A DNA stretch of 64,000 nt, taken from the NCBI RefSeq assembly GCF_900102495.1, contig NZ_FMVQ01000004.1, forward strand, positions 1 to 64,000, written 5' to 3'. The notes under the pieces are model-generated. The model was not told the DNA's origin and ran no database searches. It saw nothing but the letters and a program-made list of their open reading frames with translations. The position numbers were made by a program, and so were the translations under genes. Source of the DNA: Nitrosospira sp. Nl5. GTDB taxonomy: Bacteria; Pseudomonadota; Gammaproteobacteria; Burkholderiales; Nitrosomonadaceae. This document shows positions 8,892-16,951 of this stretch, piece by piece (position 1 is the stretch's first letter; each line of letters opens with the position of its first letter).

Positions 8892-9662
8892 TCACATGAT
8901 CCCCTGATTTCGATAGTGATTGACGAATACCGCGATTGGAGAACTGGCGGGAGGGGCCCCTTCTACGCCCCGGCTATACTCCGGTGCCCACACATAAGGC
9001 GTCTGCGCATCTTCCTCGCTCGTCCCGTAGCCTGTGCCTTGCCTGGTTGCTACATGTCCGCCGATCAGGTCGGTAATCGTTGCATCGTTTGCGCTCCTGC
9101 CATGCAACAGAAACTTGATCGACGGCGCAAAGGGCATGCCGAGCAGGGGCGCGCCCTTTGCAAGCTCCACTGCTTGCGCTGCGGTTATCCCTGCGCCTGA
9201 GACGAAGGCGACTTGTCCCCATTTACCTAGCCAAAATCTGACGGTATTAAGGTCATTCCTGGTCCCGATATACAGCAAAGTTCCGTTCGACGTGCCAGAT
9301 ATAACTTGCCCCGATGACTCACTTACCGAACCGGAAAGCGGCACATAGCCTACGTAAAGAGACCCACTTCGACGCGTTGCATACATCCACATCCAAGTGC
9401 CAGTAGCTGGCGCACCAGTAACCTCTAAAAGGGATCCAGTGTTGACCTGAACGGCGGCCTGATTCGAGCCGCTTGCGATAAGCAAATTGAATGAATCCGC
9501 ACCGCCGACTGTATTCGTCGAGATTAAATATCTCGGATTGGCGCTCGCTTCGACTTGCGCTAACGTAACCCACGCCCAATTACCGTCTGGGAGCGTGAAA
9601 TCCGCATGATCCGGGACCGAATGGTATCGAGTGGAGTTACTCGCTCCGAGGTCTATCGCCAT
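8892..9662 (-). CDS. phage lectin-like protein (concanavalin A/LamG-type fold)
   Basis: The 256-residue protein has the layout of a LamG/concanavalin A-like jelly roll: short beta strands with the pattern WAWVTLAQVE, then FNLLIASGSNQAAVQVNTG, TWMWMYATRRSGSLYVGYV, GTLLYIGTRND and FWLGKWGQVAFVSG, which is the usual strand-and-aromatic pattern ending in a tryptophan-rich motif. Such domains bind glycans and are common at fibre tips. The start ATG lies directly after the TAA stop of the previous gene, so the two are coupled. The specific ligand cannot be predicted. Confidence 0.7.
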   Translation of the reverse strand: MAIDLGASNSTRYHSVPDHADFTLPDGNWAWVTLAQVEASANPRYLISTNTVGGADSFNLLIASGSNQAAVQVNTGSLLEVTGAPATGTWMWMYATRRSGSLYVGYVPLSGSVSESSGQVISGTSNGTLLYIGTRNDLNTVRFWLGKWGQVAFVSGAGITAAQAVELAKGAPLLGMPFAPSIKFLLHGRSANDATITDLIGGHVATRQGTGYGTSEEDAQTPYVWAPEYSRGVEGAPPASSPIAVFVNHYRNQGIM

Positions 9663-10148
9663 TTAGGTTGTCGTGTAGGTCAGCGCGATTGCCCATACTT
9701 CCATGTCGCCAGTGGCGTTGGTTCCGGGAGATACGGCATTCTCGCGCCGGAGTTGCACAGAGATGTAGTCGCCTGCCGCGAGTGAATCGACAGTCGGGAA
9801 TGCGAGGCTGATTTCGCCCATCAGTCCTGCGGTAGCCGGAACCGTCACATCGGCTGGCGTATTTTGTGTGTCATAGCTATCCGTGTCGATGTTATCTCCG
9901 TCACTCGCTGCCATGACCTGCGCGCCGATACGAACCACTCCCGTAGTCGCGCTGAGCATCGAGTATTGCCATTTGACTGCCAGGCCAGAGGCGTAATCGG
10001 AGGGCATGCGAAACGACCATGTAATCAGTTCGTCTGTGGTGCCGTCGAACAGAAGATAAGGACGAGCTCCAACCCAGGCCATGCCCGGAGGATTGGTGGA
10101 ATCCCGCACTCCGCCGAGTATGGGTAGGTTAATTTGTGAGGTTGCCAT
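9663..10148 (-). CDS. phage fibre-associated beta protein, 161 aa
   Basis: The protein is beta-rich (ITWSFRMPSDYASGLAVKWQYSM, VVRIGAQVMAASDGDNI) with a compact repeat-like C-terminal part ending in VWAIALTYTTT. It resembles small jelly-roll proteins that accompany fibre genes in podovirus-like prophages, where I know the pattern but no function. It is followed immediately by the lectin-like gene. A structural role at the tail tip is inference. Confidence 0.6.
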   Translation of the reverse strand: MATSQINLPILGGVRDSTNPPGMAWVGARPYLLFDGTTDELITWSFRMPSDYASGLAVKWQYSMLSATTGVVRIGAQVMAASDGDNIDTDSYDTQNTPADVTVPATAGLMGEISLAFPTVDSLAAGDYISVQLRRENAVSPGTNATGDMEVWAIALTYTTT

Positions 10149-10246
10149 GTTTAGCCCAATTTGTTTCTGATCGCGGTTCTTGGTTGCGCCGAAGTCCGGG
10201 GTGGGTAGTCTGGAATGGCAGCAACGGCGGTCTTTGAATCCGGAAA

Positions 10247-12283
10247 CTACGCCCCCTTCAACCCATCCATCGTCTCCGCCAGGACCATGCCCGTTACCTT
10301 TACGTTGCCGGACAGCACCACTTCCACGTTGTCGGCCTTATAGCCCGCTGGAAGCCGGAAAGCACGGTTATTGGTGACCTGTTTGGTAAACTTCAGCATG
10401 CCATCCGCCCACAACTGGAATTGCAGCGTGTCAATAATCAGCGGCGGGATCATCTCCATTTCGTCTCCGCCTATTTCATACTCTCCAAGTGACGGATCCG
10501 CCAAGCCATCATTCAGGGTTCCGGCAGTGACAAGCGCCTGGTTTGCAGCGATAGCGGTGTCGTAAGAAGTTTGCGCCGCGCCCGTTTCCTCCTCCGACAT
10601 GTCAAAATCGGCGTCTATCTTAGCCGCGCCGTAATTGACGGGTGGCGCGGTGATGAATTTCTTGCTCTTCCATTCATAGGAAAGCTTTGTCCCGACATCC
10701 CCCTCCCACTGGTATATTTTCCTGTCCATTGCGACATAGAGCTTGCCGGTCCAGGGATCCGCCCAGATCGCGGTAATGCGCTGGTTGACCTTGATAAACG
10801 ATGCGGCCTCATTCTTGTCGATCACGAACATCAGGGAACTGTCGTCCACCGAATAACCGGAGTAATACCGGTTATCGGCGGAGGCGGCGATGAACGTGTC
10901 GGGGTGCAGCTCCACCCATTCTTTTTGCGTGAACAGATCCTTGGTCACAATGTCGCTGCTCGCACCGATGATCACCATCCCTTGCGGCGCGGGATACCCC
11001 ACACCGAAGGCGAAACTTGCCACCCCCCGCTTCGCCATACATGGCCAGGCAACGCCCAGCTTCTCCATGCCGCCGCCCATGGTCGCCGGTTCGACGCCGG
11101 TAATAGTGAACGGATTGCCTTTCGTCATGCCGACCAGCGTCGTGCCGGTAACACCGATGGCCACAATATCCTGGTCGTATGTCTGCCGGTAAGCAGTCGG
11201 CCAGGCGTAGGGCTTGAACGGTTCCGAGAAGCAAATCTCGTTGCCGAAAAATCCACAGGCAATGCCATTCGCCATGATGATGATTCCCTTCATGTCCGAC
11301 GGAGGCATGAGCCAGCCGGTGGACGGAAGCACTTCGCCCAGCGCGGCATCTTCATCACTGGTCGTATCGTCATAGGTGGTGGTGATCGCCGCAACGGTCG
11401 CGATGTAGTGATACTCGGTACCGGAGGAAGTGGTCAGCGTGCGGTAAATCCGCTTTGTCATGCTGGACGTGTTGTGGCGTGCTACACGGGTCCAAGTGCC
11501 GCCGGACGTGTAGGTTTGGGTGGTGGATAGCAGGATGACCGCTTTGGTTGCAGCGGAGTCCACGCTCACAAGCGTGAAGGTTGCATTGAGGTCAGTCATG
11601 CCAGCCACGGCTGCGAAGGTGATGGTTTCCCCGAGACGTAGACCGAAAACGGTATCAAGCGTGACCTGGACATAGCCTGCCGACGGCGTGCCTTTAACCG
11701 CGGCTGATACGGTGCCGGAGTTCGGCGGTGCGGTATCAAGGCTGGATAATGTCCAGATGTCATCGACCTTGCCGGTAGTCACGGCTGAGGCCGGGGATGG
11801 CGCCGATTCCTCGCCCCATTGCGTGATGAAGGTATAAACGTAGGAGCGCGTCAGCGTCGATCCCATGCCGCCCGATGGCATCACCGTCGGGGCGGTAATG
11901 GGCTGCGTCACCCCCAGCACATAGCACCCGGACGGATAACGGCCGGCGCCAGCGGTGGCTGTTTCGTAATCTGATGCGCGCGGTTCGCCGTCGCCGGTGT
12001 AATAGAAACGCCTCTCGGTATTCCCCGCAACAGGCGAGCGCGCCACGTCCACATCCTTATCCCACGCCAGCCACTTCTCGTTGCCGTCCTTCTCCATGCG
12101 GAACATGGAAACGACGTCGTTCTCGATGACAGGCGCAAACACCAGCAAAGGACCATTTCTCGGCCGCAGGTCACCGGATGTCAGTATGCAATTGGTGGCA
12201 ACCTGTGCCTGGTTGTTGCCAAGCAGTTGCTTTGAAAGCCTGGGAACAAGCCCCGAGAAACCGGCGATTCTGAATGCAGTCAC
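10247..12283 (-). CDS. tail tube/hub-like structural protein, 678 aa
   Basis: The protein starts MTAFRIAGFSGLVPRLSKQLL and continues with QVATNCILTSGDLRPRNGP, the N-terminal pattern of large podovirus tail proteins (tubular protein B-like). A beta-rich body follows with RSYVYTFITQWGEESAPSPA, a fibronectin-like strand pair, and a long C-terminal half with many Trp and Tyr residues. I choose GTG 12283 because GAAGG lies 10 bases upstream, whereas the TTG at 12292 has the same GAAGG only one base away. Two MITE elements separate this gene from the lysozyme gene, which would otherwise end only a few bases upstream. Confidence 0.7.
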   Translation of the reverse strand: MTAFRIAGFSGLVPRLSKQLLGNNQAQVATNCILTSGDLRPRNGPLLVFAPVIENDVVSMFRMEKDGNEKWLAWDKDVDVARSPVAGNTERRFYYTGDGEPRASDYETATAGAGRYPSGCYVLGVTQPITAPTVMPSGGMGSTLTRSYVYTFITQWGEESAPSPASAVTTGKVDDIWTLSSLDTAPPNSGTVSAAVKGTPSAGYVQVTLDTVFGLRLGETITFAAVAGMTDLNATFTLVSVDSAATKAVILLSTTQTYTSGGTWTRVARHNTSSMTKRIYRTLTTSSGTEYHYIATVAAITTTYDDTTSDEDAALGEVLPSTGWLMPPSDMKGIIIMANGIACGFFGNEICFSEPFKPYAWPTAYRQTYDQDIVAIGVTGTTLVGMTKGNPFTITGVEPATMGGGMEKLGVAWPCMAKRGVASFAFGVGYPAPQGMVIIGASSDIVTKDLFTQKEWVELHPDTFIAASADNRYYSGYSVDDSSLMFVIDKNEAASFIKVNQRITAIWADPWTGKLYVAMDRKIYQWEGDVGTKLSYEWKSKKFITAPPVNYGAAKIDADFDMSEEETGAAQTSYDTAIAANQALVTAGTLNDGLADPSLGEYEIGGDEMEMIPPLIIDTLQFQLWADGMLKFTKQVTNNRAFRLPAGYKADNVEVVLSGNVKVTGMVLAETMDGLKGA

Positions 12284-12300
12284 GCTGGACAAGCCTTCAA

Positions 12301-12536
12301 CCTAAACCCGGCAGTTGGACAAGGTGGAGTGTGCGGTTTTTGGGGTGCAGGGCAAGGCGCAACGACGCGGAATGGTCATTCCATTCCAAGAAGTTGCAAC
12401 GCCGCCATGTGCCGCAAAAACCGTGCAATCCGCCCTGTAGCGGCCTCACCTGGAAGATGAGTATCAAATAATCCAAAATATCGTTATTAGTCATAATATT
12501 GATCTATTCAATGAGCGACCAACTACCGGATTTAGG
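12301..12536. mobile_element. MITE-A copy 1, 236 bp
   Basis: The element starts CCTAAACCCGGCAGTTG and ends with the inverted counterpart CAACTACCGGATTTAGG, giving imperfect 17-bp terminal inverted repeats. It has the same length as the copy at 26932-27167 and shares its first 145 bases closely, while the inner right third has diverged. The 5-bp flanks are ttcaa on the left and tttaa on the right, so a target duplication with one later mutation is likely. It encodes no transposase; a 65-codon frame on the - strand lies almost entirely inside it, is found in both copies and is probably meaningless. Confidence 0.85.
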
Positions 12537-12541
12537 TTTAA

Positions 12542-12715
12542 CCCAGATAATTCATTAGGCGGCTCCGCGAGCCTACCCGAGTACGGGCGGTCAGTTTGCG
12601 GCCATTTTCGCCGCCTGCCCGGCGTCCATAAACCGGGCTATGGACTTCTCCCAACCGACAAAACTGCCTCGCAACCTGCCTCTCCATCATCTCGCGTCCT
12701 AATGAATTATCTGCG
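12542..12715. mobile_element. MITE-B copy 1, 174 bp, next to MITE-A
   Basis: The element begins CCCAGATAATTCATTAGG and ends CCTAATGAATTATCTGCG, an inverted repeat of 18 bp with one mismatch. It matches the copy at 29692-29865 along its whole length and has the same size. It is flanked by tttaa and ttcaa, and shares the middle flank with MITE-A copy 1, so one element inserted into the target duplication made by the other. It encodes no transposase. Confidence 0.85.
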
Positions 12716-12716
12716 T

Positions 12717-13262
12717 TCAATTTTGGGTTAACTCCGAGGATTGAGGCGACTTCCCGCCTTCGCACAATGCCCGCTCTTCTGCCCGCCGTTTTACCAGTCC
12801 CGGCAATACCTTTCTGCCCGGCCCGTATTTGAATGCTTCGATGCGCTCGCAGGCTTCCGCATATTTCCCGGCATTGATCAGGTCAATCAGATTAGGCGGT
12901 TTGCCGGGCTTTGCCTTGCGGCAGAAGGCCGCAACCCCAATGTTATAAGCCAGGCTCACATATGCTTCATATTCGTGCTGGTATAGCGGCACAGTGACGC
13001 ACTTTTTCACTCCGGCGGCATAGACGCCCTCGACTTCATCGAGCAACCGTACCAGCGAGCGTCCCGGCGTGGTCTTGTCGCCCATCCTGACACCGGCGGT
13101 ACTGCCGAAACCGATGGTCGGCACATCGCCGGGAGCGGGAATGTAGGCCTCATCCTTGTAGCCTTCGTGCACGGCGATCCCGACAAGCGTCGAAGCCGCC
13201 AGCACCATGACAGCAACCGCGGACCGGGCTTGCCGGATTTGTGTTGGAGACGGCTTGATCAT
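12717..13262 (-). CDS. SAR endolysin, GH24 phage lysozyme
   Basis: The 181-residue enzyme hydrolyses peptidoglycan at lysis. A weakly hydrophobic N-terminal segment (residues 14-31, SAVAVMVLAASTLVGIAV) is rich in Ala, Val and Ser and is followed at once by the catalytic part HEGYKDEAYIPAPGDVPTIG with the active-site glutamate at residue 33. This is the layout of signal-arrest-release lysozymes, which reach the periplasm through the Sec system and become active when released from the membrane. The YNIGVAAFC segment is also typical of the family. The TGA stop lies inside the target duplication of the MITE pair that follows. It belongs to a lysis cassette with two membrane proteins and a lipoprotein upstream. 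Confidence 0.9.
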   Translation of the reverse strand: MIKPSPTQIRQARSAVAVMVLAASTLVGIAVHEGYKDEAYIPAPGDVPTIGFGSTAGVRMGDKTTPGRSLVRLLDEVEGVYAAGVKKCVTVPLYQHEYEAYVSLAYNIGVAAFCRKAKPGKPPNLIDLINAGKYAEACERIEAFKYGPGRKVLPGLVKRRAEERALCEGGKSPQSSELTQN

Positions 13263-13338
13263 TTTGTGCGTCCTTCAGGTTTTTGCCCTCTTCCGCCGGC
13301 CTCCTTTTTTCGGAATGCCTGCCGACAGTGTTTACATG

Positions 13339-13647
13339 TCATTTGGCGTTCTCCGTGATGCAATCAAGCTTGGCTTTTATGGTTTCTTTCAGATCCCCGG
13401 CATTCAGCTTGGCACACGACGAGACTTCGGATGAAGGTGGAGGTGGAGGTGGAGGTAGAGGTGGAGGCGATGGCTTGAGTTTAGGCTTGCGGGCATCCGT
13501 TTTGCTCTCCGGTTGTTCCGGATTCACCTCGGCGTTAACCGCGGGATTGACTGCGGGACGAGGCTGCTCAACCGTGCGCTCCTCTACCGGCGCAGGCGTG
13601 AGCATGGCGCAGGAGGCCAGGGATACGACGGCGGCCACGTATCTCAT
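13339..13647 (-). CDS. proline-rich lipoprotein, o-spanin-like
   Basis: I start at ATG 13647, which gives a short signal peptide MRYVAAVVSLASC with a LASC lipobox and a Cys at residue 13. The mature protein contains an acidic, Pro-rich stretch and then an uninterrupted run of about ten prolines broken by one leucine, encoded by a GGT/GGA triplet repeat visible on the + strand at 13437-13470. Proline-rich small lipoproteins next to a lysozyme gene are typical of phage outer-membrane spanins (Rz1). It overlaps the preceding gene by 4 bases. The role is inferred from layout. Confidence 0.6.
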   Translation of the reverse strand: MRYVAAVVSLASCAMLTPAPVEERTVEQPRPAVNPAVNAEVNPEQPESKTDARKPKLKPSPPPLPPPPPPPSSEVSSCAKLNAGDLKETIKAKLDCITENAK

Positions 13648-13955
13648 TGCTTTCTCCCGCGCGGCCACTGCTCGATGATCCTGTCGAGCTTCTCGTTAAA
13701 TTCCTTCATCGTTTCCCGCTGTTCGATCCTTGCGGTTTTAAGCTCCTCCGTCAGGCGTTCATTGGTTCGCTCCTGGTACACTTCCCCGCGTTTTAAACTG
13801 GCAATATCGTTTTGCACCGCGTTATAAGTGGCCACGCCCGATGCGAGGAGACCCGCTATCGCGATAATTCCGCTAAATGACAACGTCGAGGTGGACGGCC
13901 CGCGCCGCCGTTCTTTTCTGGGCTCGCTGCCGTTATCGTCGTCTTCACCGGTCAT
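13644..13955 (-). CDS. membrane protein with coiled coil, i-spanin-like or holin-associated
   Basis: The 103-residue protein has a basic, acidic N-terminus (TGEDDDNGSEPRKERRRG), one transmembrane segment at about residues 27-45 (FSGIIAIAGLLASGVATY), and a long charged coiled coil from residue 50 to the end (KRGEVYQERTNERLTEELK). This is the shape of inner-membrane spanins, although its N-terminal cytoplasmic part is longer than usual. The following gene encodes a proline-rich lipoprotein, which completes a spanin-like pair. A second, more typical Rz/Rz1 pair lies at the other end of the operon, so one of the two may have another role. Confidence 0.55.
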   Translation of the reverse strand: MTGEDDDNGSEPRKERRRGPSTSTLSFSGIIAIAGLLASGVATYNAVQNDIASLKRGEVYQERTNERLTEELKTARIEQRETMKEFNEKLDRIIEQWPRGRKQ

Positions 13956-13956
13956 G

Positions 13957-14139
13957 TCAGAACAGCCCCCACAAAACGGCGACCATGACGATCAGGGCCA
14001 CAGCGAACAACAGCGCTCCCGTCCACTTCGATGCCTTCAATTTATCGAGCAAGCTGTCAGCGCCAGCCTCGGCCTCCGCGTGTTGCCGGTCCATCTCTTC
14101 CTTGATATCCCTGATTCGCTTGCGCTGGAACATAGTCAT
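13957..14139 (-). CDS. small tail-anchored membrane protein, holin candidate
   Basis: ATG 14139 follows an excellent ribosome binding site (GGAGG, 5 bases upstream), which rules out the longer frame. The 60-residue product has a charged N-terminal half (QRKRIRDIKEEMDRQHAEAE) and a C-terminal transmembrane segment (GALLFAVALIVMVAVLWGLF). It is the first gene of the lysis cassette, where holins are found, and its TGA stop is one base from the next ATG. Class III-like holins have one transmembrane segment, so this is plausible, but small membrane proteins with other roles look the same. Confidence 0.6.
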   Translation of the reverse strand: MTMFQRKRIRDIKEEMDRQHAEAEAGADSLLDKLKASKWTGALLFAVALIVMVAVLWGLF

Positions 14140-14151
14140 TCGTGCCTCCAA

Positions 14152-14177
14152 TAAAAAAGGCCGCCAGGCGGCCTCTG
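14152..14177 (-). terminator. intrinsic terminator between fibre-chaperone and lysis genes
   Basis: On the - strand the sequence reads GAGGCCGCCTGGCGGCC followed by six T, a short GC stem with the T run of a Rho-independent terminator. It lies between the 196-residue gene and the ribosome binding site of the small membrane protein, and may partly separate the lysis genes from the fibre genes. Confidence 0.7.
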
Positions 14178-14191
14178 TTGAACATCTACGA

Positions 14192-14782
14192 TTACCATCG
14201 AATTGCGTCCAACTCCTCTTGTGATGGACTCTCGCCGAGTGCCGCGATCCGATCGCGCAATCTCTGCCGCTTGCCGGTAAGTTCGCCGTGCAATGGCGCA
14301 AACAAAGCGGCTTTCGCCATGATCCTGCCTACCAGTTCAGCCTTGGCTATGCCCCGCCCTGCCGCCGCCTGATCAATCCACGGCGTGGCGGCACCAGCGT
14401 CTGCCAACCATGCGCGCGCCTCCATTTCCTGCCGGGGCCAGCTTTTAACCTCATCCTGCGGGTAGTCCTCGGTCAGGGCTGCTACGGCGGCGCCGTATGC
14501 CTCATTGATACGGCCAAGCGCCGCGGCTTTCAGTTCGGCGGCGCGCGGCCGCGCTGGCGGTTGCGGCGCGGCGGCGATCCAGCGATCGATAAATGGCTGA
14601 AAATCCGTGATTGTCTCCAAAGGGGTATTTTCCGCTTTGGCGGAATCGGTATATTCAACGTGCCCGCTTGCGCCATTCCACTGCACGGCGCGGATCTCTC
14701 TGGGCAGCGTGGATAAGTCGACCGGCCTGAATAGTCCGTCAACCCCGACAACGCCATCGTCTCGAATAATCGTCATTCGCAT
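14192..14782 (-). CDS. phage fibre-chaperone-like protein, 196 aa
   Basis: The start at 14782 has a GGAGG ribosome binding site 8 bases upstream; the frame overlaps the previous gene by 10 bases. The N-terminal part reads MRMTIIRDDGVVGVDGLFRP, followed by REIRAVQWNGASGHVEY, a pattern I know from small proteins in tail-fibre clusters, and the C-terminal two thirds are helical and rich in Ala, Glu and Arg (ELKAAALGRINEAYGAAVA). The same layout, a small N-terminal beta part with a helical C-terminus, is seen in DUF4376-type fibre assembly proteins. It follows the collar-fibre gene, consistent with that job. Confidence 0.55.
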   Translation of the reverse strand: MRMTIIRDDGVVGVDGLFRPVDLSTLPREIRAVQWNGASGHVEYTDSAKAENTPLETITDFQPFIDRWIAAAPQPPARPRAAELKAAALGRINEAYGAAVAALTEDYPQDEVKSWPRQEMEARAWLADAGAATPWIDQAAAGRGIAKAELVGRIMAKAALFAPLHGELTGKRQRLRDRIAALGESPSQEELDAIRW

Positions 14783-15096
14783 GCGCTATCCTCCCCTTGC
14801 AACAGGCGCCGCGCCGCGAGACGCACCTGTTGCGCCTGCGTTTCCTGCTTCACCATCGCGTTGCGGAACGACTCGGTAGCCGCGGCGCCTTTGCGCGACT
14901 CGTTGGCCGTGTTGATCATGAGGGTTGGCATCCAGGCAATGGCGCAGCCCCAGTTATCAATTTGCTGCCCCGTGTTAACGTCAACACCTCGAACCTGCAC
15001 ATACCACGGACAGCGGTAGATAACGGGCTTTTCATCCTCGGTTTTAATCTCTTCGCACTTGGCCCCCAGGGGGCAGCCTGCAACTTTGATTTCCAT
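14773..15096 (-). CDS. phage protein with conserved cysteines, 107 aa
   Basis: The N-terminal half contains the pattern CPLGAKCEEI, then RCPWYVQVRGVDVNTGQQ and IDNWGCAIAWMP, which has four conserved Cys residues in two CPxG/CPW motifs and one GC motif. This arrangement suggests a small metal-binding or disulfide-like fold. The C-terminal half is a helix (KQETQAQQVRLAARRLLQG). I know such CPLGAKC proteins only as unnamed phage proteins next to fibre genes. No function can be given. Confidence 0.6.
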   Translation of the reverse strand: MEIKVAGCPLGAKCEEIKTEDEKPVIYRCPWYVQVRGVDVNTGQQIDNWGCAIAWMPTLMINTANESRKGAAATESFRNAMVKQETQAQQVRLAARRLLQGEDSACE

Positions 15097-15996
15097 CTAA
15101 TCCTTGCTCGCCAAAATCATATCGATGTACTGTACAGCCAGGTTGATGGCCGTACCGGTGAAGGCGTGGTTGTGCGAACCACCGCCGCCAGTCAGCCCTG
15201 TGTAAGGCAACGGCTGAGTATTTTGGTGCACAAAAAAACTAGTAGGACCACCTGTAATGGTGTTTACAATTGTATCCATGCCACCACTGTGGGCATGAGC
15301 AGGAATCTGAGCGGATGTTAGAGTCGTCGCACTATTTGACCCTGTAACTGCCTGCGACGCGAAAGCCGCCGTAAACGCTACCGAGCCGCCCGAACCTCCA
15401 CCCGCGCCGCTGACTATTCGCAGTGCTTTGTCGTTATGTGTCGTGAGCTGTGTCCAGCCAACCGGGGCGGCAGCCTGAAACCAATCCGTGACCGAGCCGG
15501 GAGGGATAATGTTTAATGGAGCGGCGCCAAGTGTCGCCCTTGCCGTGGCAGCGTCGGCATCGTCCAGCAAAGCCCGAATGAACGACGATAATCCGGTTAA
15601 CGCCGCCACGCCGGCTCCCGTAAAATACGGCAGCTCGTCGGCGGATGCCGACAGCGCGCCAAGGGCAGCGAGGTTGGCATTGGATAGGGATTCTTCCAGG
15701 GCTGCGTTCGTCAAACCCGCAACAAAGTAATCCCCGGCCGCCCAGGTCCTGGCCGTGGTGCCATCCAATCCGCGCCCGCCTGCTGCTATGGTGAGACTGT
15801 CGGTACTGCGCGTGTCAATCTTCACGACTTCCCGGTTACCGGAAGCATCCTTGAAGATTCCGTAGAAATAGTCTCCGGTGCCGAGGGACGGAAAGAGAAG
15901 ACCCTTCCCGGCTTCAACCGTGAAGCTCAGCCCCGTTGTGCCGCTGGGCGCGGAACTGACGACCGCCTTGCCAAAATTCGAGAACCTGAGTCCCAT
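15097..15996 (-). CDS. tail fibre protein with phage collar domain
   Basis: The 299-residue protein begins with a beta-rich domain (residues 5-95), has a central fibre segment with the motif RALLDDADAATARATLG, which recurs in phage tail fibres, and ends with a collar-like domain: PPGSVTDWFQAAAPVGW and a C-terminal SHNHAFTG segment with a His-x-His pair, as in the metal-binding H-x-H motifs of T4 short fibre type trimers. I use ATG 15996, which has GAGG 6 bases upstream, rather than the TTG at 16002. It is placed behind the head-tail adaptor genes and probably forms part of the receptor-binding apparatus. Confidence 0.75.
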   Translation of the reverse strand: MGLRFSNFGKAVVSSAPSGTTGLSFTVEAGKGLLFPSLGTGDYFYGIFKDASGNREVVKIDTRSTDSLTIAAGGRGLDGTTARTWAAGDYFVAGLTNAALEESLSNANLAALGALSASADELPYFTGAGVAALTGLSSFIRALLDDADAATARATLGAAPLNIIPPGSVTDWFQAAAPVGWTQLTTHNDKALRIVSGAGGGSGGSVAFTAAFASQAVTGSNSATTLTSAQIPAHAHSGGMDTIVNTITGGPTSFFVHQNTQPLPYTGLTGGGGSHNHAFTGTAINLAVQYIDMILASKD

Positions 15997-15998
15997 TT

Positions 15999-16622
15999 TC
16001 AACCTCGCTGCAAGATTGCAGTGATTAATGGAGCACGAGTGTGGCTGCTGGCTACGCGTATGCCCGCCGCGGCTGTTTTGATGGCGAATTGCTGCGCGTG
16101 ATGCTGCGCAAGTGGAAGATCGGTATACGGTTTCTTCGGCGACAACATCATTCGCGCCATTGCGCCATGAGCAATCGCCTCGCGATATTCGTTGTATTGC
16201 GTGTCATCTATCCCGGTACTGGCGGGAGCCGGTTTGAGTGCCACGATCATTGTCAGGGACCCATCCGCGCAGGGCGCTGGCACAAGGGTTAAAAATGCTG
16301 GACCGCCCAGAATGTATTCCGGGGTGCCGGTCCGGTGGCGCCAGCGCGCAATCCTGATACCCGATTCACCGGCATGTGATTCGATTTCCTTGTCATCCAG
16401 TTCCGCATAGGTAATCGCGTGCACTGCGGCTTCGGCGGGCGGAATGAAAGCATAGGTCGCGGTACCGGCCACCACCGAAACAGAAGGATGGACGTATTTC
16501 CATGCCAGCGACTGTTCGCAAAAGGCAATAGCGGCCTGGCGCAATGCACTGTCTACAGCTGCGAATGGGCAACCGGGAAGGTCTGGCACGACCAGGTCGT
16601 AGAAATCGCTCCACAGCTTCAT
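15999..16622 (-). CDS. phage adaptor/tail connector protein, 207 aa
   Basis: The protein begins MKLWSDFYDLVVPDLPGCP, followed by LRQAAIAFCEQSLAWKY, a helix pair typical of small podovirus head-tail connector (gp11-like) proteins. The middle is beta-rich (ATYAFIPPAEAAVHAITYA), and the C-terminal part has a helix-rich block (EYREAIAHGAMARMMLSPKKPYTDL). The ATG overlaps the TGA of the gene before it (ATGA). It lies between the capsid block and the fibre genes, where the tail tube is attached to the portal. Confidence 0.65.
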   Translation of the reverse strand: MKLWSDFYDLVVPDLPGCPFAAVDSALRQAAIAFCEQSLAWKYVHPSVSVVAGTATYAFIPPAEAAVHAITYAELDDKEIESHAGESGIRIARWRHRTGTPEYILGGPAFLTLVPAPCADGSLTMIVALKPAPASTGIDDTQYNEYREAIAHGAMARMMLSPKKPYTDLPLAQHHAQQFAIKTAAAGIRVASSHTRAPLITAILQRG

Positions 16623-16951
16623 GGTTGTGCCTCTGCACCGAACAACTGCCCGAATGCCGCGGCACGCCCCGAATTCACATGCTCATCATCTGTCATCTCG
16701 GCCCGCGCCGTCACGTAATCCGCCACGGTTTGGACATAGCCGGCCGGAAGGGGGAAAGTGTCGGCAAGCACTTTCTCCGCATCCGGCAGGCTGGCGAATT
16801 GGCCGACGAACAGGTCAGGCCGGCGCTTGAGTACCTGCAGCATTCCATGGTTGGCAAATGCCAGCAATGTGGCGTCCGAATACCGGGTCTTGTCCAGATC
16901 GTTCAACGGAAGGCGCGCCAAGTCGACAACAGATTGATACGTAAATGCCAT
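16619..16951 (-). CDS. phage adaptor-like protein (DUF6682 type), 110 aa
   Basis: The 110-residue protein is mostly helical: VDLARLPLNDLDKTRYSDATLL, then HGMLQVLKRRPDLFVGQF and TFPLPAGYVQTVADYVTARAE. This pattern, with the RYSD and LPLP-like pieces, is that of small adaptor proteins of N4-gp56-capsid phages. The start ATG overlaps the TAA of the upstream gene (TAATG). It presumably sits on the portal ring. Confidence 0.65.
   Translation of the reverse strand: MAFTYQSVVDLARLPLNDLDKTRYSDATLLAFANHGMLQVLKRRPDLFVGQFASLPDAEKVLADTFPLPAGYVQTVADYVTARAEMTDDEHVNSGRAAAFGQLFGAEAQP

Noticed and set aside
7115-9662. Possible diversity-generating retroelement acting on the fibre genes
   Set aside because: No reverse transcriptase gene and no template/variable repeat pair were seen in the window.
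10571-11530. A 319-codon + strand frame inside the tail protein gene
   Set aside because: It is the reverse-strand shadow of a high-GC gene, with Arg, His and Gly-rich sequence and no domain.
12297-12494. A 65-codon frame in MITE-A, present in both copies
   Set aside because: Its conservation follows from the repeat itself; it has no ribosome binding site and no domain.
13437-13470. GGT/GGA short tandem repeat as a possible regulatory repeat
   Set aside because: It encodes the polyproline run of the lipoprotein and needs no other explanation.
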